A DNA stretch of 64,000 nt, taken from positions 76,378 to 140,377 of the forward strand of contig NZ_JAWLVJ010000012.1 of the NCBI RefSeq assembly GCF_033100395.1, read 5' to 3'. The position numbers were made by a program, and so were the translations under genes. Below, one piece after another: positions 53,011 to 60,156 of this stretch. Each line of letters opens with the position of its first letter. The first letter of the stretch is position 1. The notes below the pieces were generated by a model. It was not told the DNA's origin. It saw nothing but the letters and a program-made list of their open reading frames with translations, and ran no database searches. Source of the DNA: Terasakiella sp033100395 (lineage in GTDB: Bacteria > Pseudomonadota > Alphaproteobacteria > Rhodospirillales > Terasakiellaceae).

Positions 53011-53268
53011 ATGAATATTTCAAAGCCTGAGCAACGTGTGCTGCACGTTCTCGCACAAGGCGGTGTGATCGACTTTGATCGCGCCACCAACGGGCATGTC
53101 ACAAACGTTATTTGTTACACCCGTGAAGGATATGTCCTGAGCGATCTGAATCTGGCCGTTTTCAAAAAACTGAAAAAACGCCGATTGATCATTTCAAGCA
53201 AGGGCAAACCCTATCAAATTTCCAGAAAAGGCCGCATCAGCGTGCGCGCCCAACTGGATAACCGCTAA
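53011..53268 (+). CDS. yjhX: YjhX-family (UPF0386) protein, possible solitary toxin
   Basis: 85 residues from the ATG at 53011 (MNISKPEQRVLHVLAQGGVIDFDRATNGHVTNVICYTREGYVLSDLNLAVFKKLKKRRLI), an almost textbook UPF0386 sequence. E. coli YjhX is described as a toxin paired with the GNAT protein YjhQ; no such gene is next to this one. A GNAT gene lies 2.6 kb away on the other strand, not linked. The ribosome site is weak. The 268 bases upstream hold the cyanase terminator, two short hairpins (about 52839-52856 and 52862-52882) and no other gene. Confidence 0.85.
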   Translation: MNISKPEQRVLHVLAQGGVIDFDRATNGHVTNVICYTREGYVLSDLNLAVFKKLKKRRLIISSKGKPYQISRKGRISVRAQLDNR

Positions 53269-53274
53269 CCCATG

Positions 53275-53306
53275 AAAAGGGGCTTTTACCAAGAGCCTCT
53301 TTTCTT
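53275..53306 (+). terminator. Terminator after yjhX
   Basis: AAAAGGGGCT pairs with AGCCTCTTTT (one G-U pair) around TTTACCAAG, then CTTT. Confidence 0.75.
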
Positions 53307-53355
53307 TATCTCACGCCTGTTTTAAACTTAAGAAAAACAACGGGAGTGTGATCTC

Positions 53356-54813
53356 ATGGCGAAAATTCGGGCCGCAGCGGTGGCAGGCAGTTTTTATTCA
53401 GATAACCCTGAAATTCTGTCACGCGATATCGATGGTTTCTTGAAAGAGGCAGAAAGCAAGCACGCCCCGAAAGACGGCGATACCGCCCCCAAAGCCCTGA
53501 TCGCGCCCCATGCCGGATATATCTATTCCGGTCCCGTTGCCGCCAGTGCCTATATCAAGCTTCTGCCGCTCAAAGACACCATCAAACGGGTTGTGTTGCT
53601 GGGGCCATGTCACCGTGTTCCGGTTGGCGGCCTTGCCCTTTCAACAGCAGATTATTACGAAACCCCGCTTGGGCGTGTACCATTGGATAAAGAACTGACA
53701 CAAAAGCTTTTAAAAAAGCCGCAAGTCTTCAGCTTTGATGACACCCACACAGAAGAACACAGCCTGGAAGTCCATGTCCCGTTTTTACAGAAAATCTTGA
53801 GCGATTTCACCCTGCTGCCCATCGTGGTCGGACAAGCCAGCCCTGAAGAAGTCGCCGATGCGCTTGAAGCCGTCTGGGGTGGGGAAGAAACATTAATCAT
53901 TATCAGCACAGACCTTTCGCATTTTCTTGAATATGATGCCTGTAACAAGCTGGACAGCAAAACCGTAGATGCCATCCAGAATTTCAACCCCGCCCAAATC
54001 GGAAATTCCCAAGCCTGCGGGCGTATTCCGGTCAAAGGCATGCTGGAAAGTGCACGCGCACGCGGCATGGAAATCACGACACTGGACGTACGAAATTCCG
54101 GTGATACAGCAGGCAACAAAGACCGTGTGGTGGGCTATGGGTCCTGGATGCTAACAGGCGGACGACAACCCAGCGCACACGAAGCTTTTTCATTTAAAAC
54201 ACAAGCTTTATTGGAACGCTACGGCCTGACCCTGTTGCAAATCGCCGCAGCCTCCATCAAGCGCGGCACCACGAATAATGAACCGATTAAAATCGATCTG
54301 GACAGCTTCCCGCAAAGCCTGCGTCAATATGGTGCCTGCTTTGTCACCATTGAAAAAGACGGTGGCAATTTGCGCGGCTGTATTGGATCGCTTGCCCCGC
54401 AAACATCCCTTGCGATTGATGTGGCTGAAAATGCCTATAAAGCCGGGTTCAGAGACCCGCGTTTCCCGCCGATTTCTCAGGCAGAATTGAAAGACCTGTC
54501 CCTTCATATCTCCATCCTGTCCCCCTCCTTCGCGCTGAAATTCACCAGCGAGAAAGACCTGCTCAATCAATTGCGCATGAATGTGGATGGGCTGATCATT
54601 CAGGATCAAGGACGCCGTGCGTTGTTCCTTCCCTCTGTCTGGGAAAAAATCCCGGATAAAAAGAAATTCCTGACCCATCTGAAATTGAAAGCTGGATTAA
54701 AAGCGGATCATTGGTCCAATGATTTTCAGGCTTGGCGCTTTGTCACCGAAGGTATCCATTCAGATCATCTGGACGCCGCGCACAATCTGTGGCAAGACAG
54801 CGCAACCAAATAA
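53356..54813 (+). CDS. AmmeMemoRadiSam protein: MEMO1-AMMECR1 fusion
   Basis: 485 residues. The N-terminal MEMO1 domain (about 1-270) has AAVAGSFYSDNPEIL, the metal-site His of APHAGYIYSGPVAASAY, GPCHRVP and EEHSLEVHVPFLQ. The C-terminal AMMECR1 domain (about 290-485) has YGACFVTIEKDGGNLRGCIGSL with its LRGCIG motif. The two domains plus the radical SAM enzyme at 45966-47036 make up the AmmeMemoRadiSam system, whose product is unknown. MEMO1 is related to dioxygenases. The ribosome site GGGAG fixes the start. cysQ follows after 29 bases. Confidence 0.93.
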   Translation: MAKIRAAAVAGSFYSDNPEILSRDIDGFLKEAESKHAPKDGDTAPKALIAPHAGYIYSGPVAASAYIKLLPLKDTIKRVVLLGPCHRVPVGGLALSTADYYETPLGRVPLDKELTQKLLKKPQVFSFDDTHTEEHSLEVHVPFLQKILSDFTLLPIVVGQASPEEVADALEAVWGGEETLIIISTDLSHFLEYDACNKLDSKTVDAIQNFNPAQIGNSQACGRIPVKGMLESARARGMEITTLDVRNSGDTAGNKDRVVGYGSWMLTGGRQPSAHEAFSFKTQALLERYGLTLLQIAAASIKRGTTNNEPIKIDLDSFPQSLRQYGACFVTIEKDGGNLRGCIGSLAPQTSLAIDVAENAYKAGFRDPRFPPISQAELKDLSLHISILSPSFALKFTSEKDLLNQLRMNVDGLIIQDQGRRALFLPSVWEKIPDKKKFLTHLKLKAGLKADHWSNDFQAWRFVTEGIHSDHLDAAHNLWQDSATK

Positions 54814-54842
54814 ACTCATCCTTCTTACATACGGAGCTTTTC

Positions 54843-55616
54843 GTGACTTTTAATCTGGATCAGGCGGCCATCGACCGTCTTTTGGACATCGCCCGCATTG
54901 CCGGTGACGCCACCATGGAAATCTACAATACGGATTTCGAGATTTATTCCAAAAAGGATGAATCCCCTGTCACAGAAGCTGACCGTAAAGCCGAAGAAAT
55001 CATCACACCCGTGTTGAAAGAACTGGCCCCGGATATCCCGGTTGTCGCTGAAGAAGCCTTTAGCGCTGGTGAAATCCCAGATGTAACGGGCACGGCCTTT
55101 TGGCTGGTTGACCCCGTAGATGGCACAAAGCAGTTCATCAAAAAACAGGATGAATTCACCGTCAATATCGCCCTGATCGATGAAAACCGCACCCCCATCT
55201 TTGGCGTCGTCCACGCCCCTGCCCTTGATCGCATGTTCTGGGGATCAACAGAATATGGTGCCTTTGTGCGCGAGGCTGACGGCGAAGTGAAAAAAATCTC
55301 AGTGCGTTCAGAACCTGAAGAAGGCATCACAGCCGTTGTCAGCCGTTCCCACAAAACGCCCGAGGTTGATGACTATCTCAAAGACTTTAAAGTCGCCCAT
55401 GAAGTTTCCTCCGGTTCCAGCATCAAATTCTGCCAGGTAGCCGAAGGGATCGCGGATGTCTACCCCCGTTTCGGCCCAACCATGGAATGGGACACAGGGG
55501 CCGGACACGCGGTTGTTCTGGGTGCTGGCGGGACCGTAAAAACACCGGAAGGCGACGATTTCAAATATGCCAAAGACGGTTTTAAAAACGGGTTCTTCAT
55601 CGCCAAAGGAAAGTAA
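54843..55616 (+). CDS. cysQ: 3'(2'),5'-bisphosphate nucleotidase CysQ-like
   Basis: 257 residues from the GTG at 54843 (GGAG six bases upstream); the longer frame is inside the previous gene. Inositol-monophosphatase fold with metal motifs EEAFSAGE, WLVDPVDGTKQFI and WDTGAGHAVVLGAGG. The segment DGTKQFIKKQDEFTVNIALI is typical of CysQ, which removes the PAP left by sulfate assimilation. This fits the sulfite reductase operon in the same window. Other phosphatases of the superfamily are the main alternative. Confidence 0.9.
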   Translation: MTFNLDQAAIDRLLDIARIAGDATMEIYNTDFEIYSKKDESPVTEADRKAEEIITPVLKELAPDIPVVAEEAFSAGEIPDVTGTAFWLVDPVDGTKQFIKKQDEFTVNIALIDENRTPIFGVVHAPALDRMFWGSTEYGAFVREADGEVKKISVRSEPEEGITAVVSRSHKTPEVDDYLKDFKVAHEVSSGSSIKFCQVAEGIADVYPRFGPTMEWDTGAGHAVVLGAGGTVKTPEGDDFKYAKDGFKNGFFIAKGK

Positions 55617-55689
55617 GACATACACCTATAGGTATGATTTTCTCAAGTTCAAGTCTTGTTTAAACATCATTTTCTTGTATTATTATTTT

Positions 55690-55858
55690 CGTTACAGAGA
55701 GAGCATCTTTGTAGTGATCCCGCCAAGTATAGGGACCATGATATAGCCGCCGTAATTCCTGTACGGTGACTGCCGCGGAGATCGTAAAGCGCGCACGGTG
55801 ATTCCGCAAACCGGCAGATAAGAGAAAGCAAGGGCTGGATTTTTTCCAGCCCTTCTTC
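55690..55858 (+). ncRNA. Candidate structured small RNA
   Basis: A promoter-like TTGTTT (55656) and TATTAT (55678), spaced 16 bases, point to a start near 55690. About 165 bases later AAGGGCTGG-ATTTTTT-CCAGCCCTT (55830-55854) forms a terminator-like hairpin. Between them several stems are possible: CCGTA/TACGG with loop ATTCCTG, and CTGCCG pairing with CGGCAG around a nested GCGG/CCGC. No open frame of note. Not recognised as 6S, SRP or tmRNA. It could instead be a long terminator region of cysQ. Confidence 0.4.
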
Positions 55859-55868
55859 GTTTGATCTT

Positions 55869-56294
55869 TTAAGAAACTTTTCTAAGCGCCGTCCAGGTAC
55901 AGGCGACCAGTCGGTCGCGAGGTTTAATGCCGTTCTTTTCAAAGAAACCCTGCTGCCCCAAAAGCGCATCCAGATGGATTGAGGTATATTTAAAACGTTC
56001 CTTCAATGCCTTGACCAGACTGGTCCCCACGCCCAAGTCCTGCCAGTCGGGATGAACTATCAGTTCTGCCACCCATGTGGACACCAGATCATCACTCATG
56101 ACACGAGCGCATCCAATCACCCGGCCTTGTTCAAACACAAAAAAGCCGTAACAGCCCGCGCCGAACAGACTGTCCATATAAGCATTTTTATCTTCAACAC
56201 AATCAGGCACCCCACAGCCGACCTTATGATAAAGATCAACCAAATCTCCCTTATTCACAGCACCCTTGTCAGTTGTAACTAACCAACTTTTCAT
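55869..56294 (-). CDS. GNAT-family N-acetyltransferase
   Basis: 141 residues. GNAT core: VAELIVHPDWQDLGVGTSLVKALKERFKY carries the acetyl-CoA pyrophosphate loop (Q-x2-G-V-G), and LGQQGFFEKNGIKPRDRLVACTW closes the fold. The substrate is unknown. Divergent from ubiT, sharing a 128-base region. Confidence 0.88.
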   Translation of the reverse strand: MKSWLVTTDKGAVNKGDLVDLYHKVGCGVPDCVEDKNAYMDSLFGAGCYGFFVFEQGRVIGCARVMSDDLVSTWVAELIVHPDWQDLGVGTSLVKALKERFKYTSIHLDALLGQQGFFEKNGIKPRDRLVACTWTALRKVS

Positions 56295-56319
56295 TCCCCA
56301 CCAAATCTATTTTCTATTT

Positions 56320-56333
56320 TTGATTGAAATTAA
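56320..56333 (+). promoter_or_regulatory. FNR/DNR-type box upstream of ubiT
   Basis: TTGAT-TGAA-ATTAA matches the FNR/DNR consensus TTGAT-N4-ATCAA at nine of ten specified bases. It lies about 100 bases before the ubiT start, and a class II start site would be near 56368. Confidence 0.6.
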
Positions 56334-56422
56334 TATATCGCCCCACTTGCCTCAGGTCAATTTATTCTCTGTTCAAATGCGATAAAGAGCTAAAGAGTAA
56401 CGAATATGCTGAGGAACACCCT

Positions 56423-57103
56423 ATGTCCGCTTCCCCCAAAGGCCCGGTGGCGCCCCTTTCACCTGTATTGCTGGCAGGTCTTGCGATGCGCCCATTGCCT
56501 TATGGTCTGATCCAACCTGCCTTTAACAAAGCCATCCGACAAATGCATGAAAATCACCCGGATGTATTTGACCGCCTCGTCCCACTGGGTTCACCCCGCT
56601 TTCTGATTGACCCGATTGATCTGCCGTTCAGTTTTATTATGGATACATCACCTGTGTCCCCCGCCCTTGATATGATCGATGCTGATCAGGAACAGAATTT
56701 TCTAGATATCAAAGCCAGCGTCCGTGGACCATTGCTGCAACTGATCGAACTGCTGGAAGGCCGCATTGATGGCGATGCTTTGTTCTTTTCGCGTGACCTG
56801 ATCATCGAAGGCGATACCGAGGCTGTTCTGGGCCTGCGCAACGCCGTTGATGGGGCGGACATCAATGTCCATGAAGATCTGTTGCAAATCTTTGGCCCGC
56901 TATCCCGACCAATTGATGGGGCCGCCCAGATCGCGGGTAAAATCTTTAATCGCTTCAGCAAGGATTTAAACACCTTAAGTCAGGCACCCCTCGCCCCGTT
57001 ACAAAAAAAATGTGACGCCCAGGCCGCCAGCATTCAGGACCTTGAAGAAACGGTTGCCACGCTTAAAAAACAACTCCGCCGTCGAAATGGAAAAACAGCA
57101 TGA
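56423..57103 (+). CDS. ubiT: SCP2-domain ubiquinone accessory protein UbiT
   Basis: 226 residues from the ATG at 56423 with GAGGA upstream. The SCP2 lipid-binding domain (about 35-150) includes LPFSFIMDTS and GDALFFSRDLIIEGDTEAVLGLRNAVD. A helical C-terminal tail follows. UbiT binds the isoprenoid quinone intermediates for oxygen-independent ubiquinone synthesis. Its identity is settled by the two U32 genes that follow with overlaps, matching the ubiT-ubiU-ubiV set. Confidence 0.9.
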   Translation: MSASPKGPVAPLSPVLLAGLAMRPLPYGLIQPAFNKAIRQMHENHPDVFDRLVPLGSPRFLIDPIDLPFSFIMDTSPVSPALDMIDADQEQNFLDIKASVRGPLLQLIELLEGRIDGDALFFSRDLIIEGDTEAVLGLRNAVDGADINVHEDLLQIFGPLSRPIDGAAQIAGKIFNRFSKDLNTLSQAPLAPLQKKCDAQAASIQDLEETVATLKKQLRRRNGKTA

Positions 57104-58092
57104 AGACTGAAAAACTAGAACTCGTCTGCCCCGCCGGAACCCCCGCTGCCTTGCGCGCAGCTGTCGATGCTGGGGCCGATACGGTCTATTGCGGCTTTCG
57201 CGATGCGACCAACGCCCGCAACTTCCCCGGCCTTAACTTTTCACGCGATGAATTGGGCGAAGGCATCGAATATGCCAAATCACACGGATCAAAAGTCCTT
57301 GTTGCGCTTAACACCTACCCGGAAGCCGGAAATCCCGGTCCCTGGCATCAAGCAGTCTGTGATGCCGCTGATTTGGGTGCACATGCCCTGATCATGGCCG
57401 ATGTGGGATTGCTGGCTTATGCCGCTGAAAAACGTCCGGACACACGCCGTCATCTTTCGGTTCAGGCTTCTGCTTCCAACCCGGATGCCATCAACTATTA
57501 TCAACAAGCCTTTGATGTAAAACGTGTCGTGCTACCACGCGTCCTCACCGTACCGGAAATAGCCAAGCTGAATGCAGAAATTGATGTAGAAACCGAAGTC
57601 TTCGTCTTTGGCGGATTGTGTGTGATGGCCGAAGGTCGTTGTTCGCTTTCTTCTTATGCCACCGGACAATCGCCCAACATGAACGGTGTCTGTTCCCCTG
57701 CCAGCCACGTGCGTTATGAAGATAAAGGCAGCAAACTGGTCTCCAAGCTCGGTGATTTCACCATCAACAGCTTTTCCCAAAGTGAAGCCGCGGGCTATCC
57801 AACGCTCTGTAAAGGACGTTTTGTCACACAAGACAAAGCCTCTTACCTGTTTGAAGACCCGACCAGTCTAAACGCAGCTGAATTCCTGCCTGAACTGATG
57901 GAAGCGGGCGTTACAGCCCTTAAAATCGAGGGTCGCCAGCGCGGCAAAGCCTATATCGCCCAGGTGGTCGCTGCGTTCAGAAAAGCCGCTGATGCTGCTG
58001 CACGCGGCGAGGTCGTCCCGCCTCTGGGACTTGAAACCATTACCGAAGGCCAGCGCGAAACAACAGGCGCCTATAACAAGAGATGGCAATAA
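57100..58092 (+). CDS. ubiU: Oxygen-independent ubiquinone hydroxylase subunit UbiU
   Basis: 330 residues, peptidase-U32-like barrel (LELVCPAGTPAALRAAVDAGADTVYCGFRDATNARNF). The four Fe-S ligands are present: two in FGGLCVMAEGRCSLSS, then Cys in NMNGVCSPASH and in GYPTLCKGRF. UbiU and UbiV form a heterodimer, each with a 4Fe-4S cluster, that hydroxylates the ring without O2 (prephenate is the reported oxygen source). Overlaps ubiT by four bases. Confidence 0.94.
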   Translation: MKTEKLELVCPAGTPAALRAAVDAGADTVYCGFRDATNARNFPGLNFSRDELGEGIEYAKSHGSKVLVALNTYPEAGNPGPWHQAVCDAADLGAHALIMADVGLLAYAAEKRPDTRRHLSVQASASNPDAINYYQQAFDVKRVVLPRVLTVPEIAKLNAEIDVETEVFVFGGLCVMAEGRCSLSSYATGQSPNMNGVCSPASHVRYEDKGSKLVSKLGDFTINSFSQSEAAGYPTLCKGRFVTQDKASYLFEDPTSLNAAEFLPELMEAGVTALKIEGRQRGKAYIAQVVAAFRKAADAAARGEVVPPLGLETITEGQRETTGAYNKRWQ

Positions 58093-58094
58093 CC

Positions 58095-59006
58095 ATGAAT
58101 ACACATATCAATATGGGCCCGGTCCTGTTTAACTGGGCCCCGGAAAAACTACGTGATTTCTATTTCCGCATCGCCGATGAAGCCCCGGTCCATAGCGTCT
58201 TTTTGGGTGAAGTCGTCTGTTCCAAACGCCAACCTTTTTTCGCGCCTTACATCCCCGAAGTTGCCGAACGTTTAACAGCAGCTGGCAAACGCGTGATCTT
58301 TTCCAGCCTTGCCCTTGTACTCTCCAAGCGTGAAAGCGAACTGGTGCGCGAACTTTGCACCATGGATGATGTGTTGATTGAGGCAAATGATCTATCCGCA
58401 GCTTCCCAGCTGATCGGCAAAAAACACGCCATTGGCCCGTTTGTGAATATCTATAACGAAGGCACACTCAAGGTCTTTGAAGATCAGGGCGCAAGCCATA
58501 TTTCGCTGGCGGGTGAACTGTCACGCAAATCTATCGCTGCCCTTGCCAAAGTCGCACGCGCGGATCTGGAAGTGCAAATCTTCGGCCGTCAGCCGCTGGC
58601 GATTTCTGCACGCTGCTATCATGCGCGCTCTCATGGTCTGGCGAAAGACAGTTGCCAGTATGTTTGCGATAAAGATACTGACGGGATGGATCTGGATACG
58701 ATGGATGGCGATCCGTTTCTGGCGGTCAACGGTCTTCAGACCCTGTCTTATACCTGCGCCAATCTGATCGGTGAACTGGAAGATCTGCAAAACCTCGGCG
58801 TGCGCCATTTCCGCCTGTCCCCACAAGACACCGACATGGTCGAAGTCGCGACACTCTATCGCTCTGTTCTGGATGGATTGTCAGAACCGGGCAGCACGAT
58901 TGAAAAACTGGATGACCTCATGGATGGTCTGCCGTTCTCCAACGGTTTCTATTATGCGACTGAAGGTGTCAAGGCGGAAAGAGGACTAGAGGATTTCGGA
59001 GTTTAA
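58095..59006 (+). CDS. ubiV: Oxygen-independent ubiquinone hydroxylase subunit UbiV
   Basis: About 303 residues from the ATG at 58095 (MNTHINMGPVLFNWAPEKL); an in-frame ATG at 58083 would overlap ubiU and add four residues. U32-like fold. Cluster ligands: Cys in FLGEVVCSKRQPFF and three in ISARCYHARSHGLAKDSCQYVCDKD. Partner of UbiU. This operon allows ubiquinone synthesis under anoxic or low-oxygen conditions, in line with the DNR-like regulators and the FNR-type box upstream. Confidence 0.93.
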   Translation: MNTHINMGPVLFNWAPEKLRDFYFRIADEAPVHSVFLGEVVCSKRQPFFAPYIPEVAERLTAAGKRVIFSSLALVLSKRESELVRELCTMDDVLIEANDLSAASQLIGKKHAIGPFVNIYNEGTLKVFEDQGASHISLAGELSRKSIAALAKVARADLEVQIFGRQPLAISARCYHARSHGLAKDSCQYVCDKDTDGMDLDTMDGDPFLAVNGLQTLSYTCANLIGELEDLQNLGVRHFRLSPQDTDMVEVATLYRSVLDGLSEPGSTIEKLDDLMDGLPFSNGFYYATEGVKAERGLEDFGV

Positions 59007-59041
59007 TCGTTCCCTCCCCCTCGACATCCAAAACAACCGTC

Positions 59042-59123
59042 ATGGCGCACCCCGTTGCGCCATAATGGGTTAATGCAAGTACGCGCCCCAACCCTGATCG
59101 CGCAACACGTGCGCGATGACGAA
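59042..59123. repeat. Palindrome pair including dispersed repeat copy 3
   Basis: ATGGCGCA/TGCGCCAT (59042-59063) is followed by ATCGCGCA/TGCGCGAT (59097-59117). The second is set in CCAACCCTGAT and GACGAAT, the same frame as the copies at 1357 and 35215. Confidence 0.7.
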
Positions 59124-59182
59124 TGATTGTTGTGCAGCTTTTACTTCACTTTCCGTCAACTTCCCTGTATTCAAGCTCTGTT

Positions 59183-60136
59183 ATGAGCAAGAAAGACACA
59201 TCCATATACCCGAACACCGCAGAAAACATTGCCCGTGCAGGCGATGTGATCGCGCGTGGCGGGCTTGTGGCTTTTCCCACGGAAACGGTCTATGGGCTGG
59301 GCGCGGATGCGACATCGGAAGAAGCCGTCGCTTCAATCTTTGCCGCCAAGGAACGTCCATCTTTTAACCCGCTGATCGTGCATGTACCAGATATGGAGGC
59401 AGCAAAGGAACTGGTAGAATTTACCCCTGCTGCCGAAAAACTGGCCGCTGCCTTTTGGCCCGGCGCGCTGACCCTTGTCCTGCCACGCAAAAAAACGGCC
59501 AAGCTCTCCTTATTGGTCAGTGCTGGTCTGGATACAGTTGCGGTACGTATGCCGAACCATGAAATGGCAACTCGACTTTTACGTGCAGCGGGCAAACCGA
59601 TTGCAGCCCCCAGCGCCAATAAATCCGGGCAGATTTCGCCTACACTTGCAAAACACGTGGAACAATCTCTTCCCGGCAAAATCGATATGATTTTGGACGG
59701 TGGGGCTTGTGAAGTCGGCCTTGAATCCACCGTTGTGGATGCCTGTGGGGAACGGGTTGGGTTCTTGCGTCCCGGCGGCATTTCCATTGAACAGCTGGAA
59801 GAAATCGTTGGGCCACTGATTTTCCCGGATGACGCACCGGACGCGCCAAGATCACCGGGTATGCTGACCAGCCACTACGCCCCCGACCTGCCCATGCGCC
59901 TGAATGCGAATGAGATTAAAGAAGGTGAAATCCTTTTAGGCTTTGGCGATGTTGAAGGCGCAAGCCTGAATTTAAGCCCATCCGGCAATCTGGAAGAAGC
60001 CGCTGCCAACCTGTTTGCCATGATGCGAGAGCTGGACCAAGATGGTTATAAAACCATGGCAGTTTCGCCAATTCCAAAAGAAGGCCTTGGTCTTGCCATA
60101 AATGATCGGTTAAAAAGAGCAGCAGCACCAAGATAA
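59183..60136 (+). CDS. L-threonylcarbamoyladenylate synthase (Sua5 type)
   Basis: 317 residues from the ATG at 59183. The YrdC domain (about 15-200: GGLVAFPTETVYGLGADATSEEAVASIFAAKERPSFNPLIVHV, then LPRKKTAKLSLLVSAGLDTVAVRMPNH and APSANKSGQISPT) makes threonylcarbamoyl-AMP for the t6A modification of tRNAs reading ANN codons. The C-terminal Sua5 domain (about 225-317, SPGMLTSHYAPDLPMRL) marks the long form, unlike the short E. coli TsaC. Confidence 0.93.
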   Translation: MSKKDTSIYPNTAENIARAGDVIARGGLVAFPTETVYGLGADATSEEAVASIFAAKERPSFNPLIVHVPDMEAAKELVEFTPAAEKLAAAFWPGALTLVLPRKKTAKLSLLVSAGLDTVAVRMPNHEMATRLLRAAGKPIAAPSANKSGQISPTLAKHVEQSLPGKIDMILDGGACEVGLESTVVDACGERVGFLRPGGISIEQLEEIVGPLIFPDDAPDAPRSPGMLTSHYAPDLPMRLNANEIKEGEILLGFGDVEGASLNLSPSGNLEEAAANLFAMMRELDQDGYKTMAVSPIPKEGLGLAINDRLKRAAAPR

Positions 60137-60156
60137 CAAACCAAACGTTGGGGAAC

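Noticed and set aside
52899..53102. Minus-strand frame opposite the start of yjhX
   Set aside because: It overlaps the clearly recognised YjhX coding start and shows no family motif.
55690..55858. Idea that the structured gap is 6S, SRP or tmRNA
   Set aside because: The SRP tetraloop region, the tmRNA tag/tRNA-like end and the closing long stem of 6S RNA are not found.
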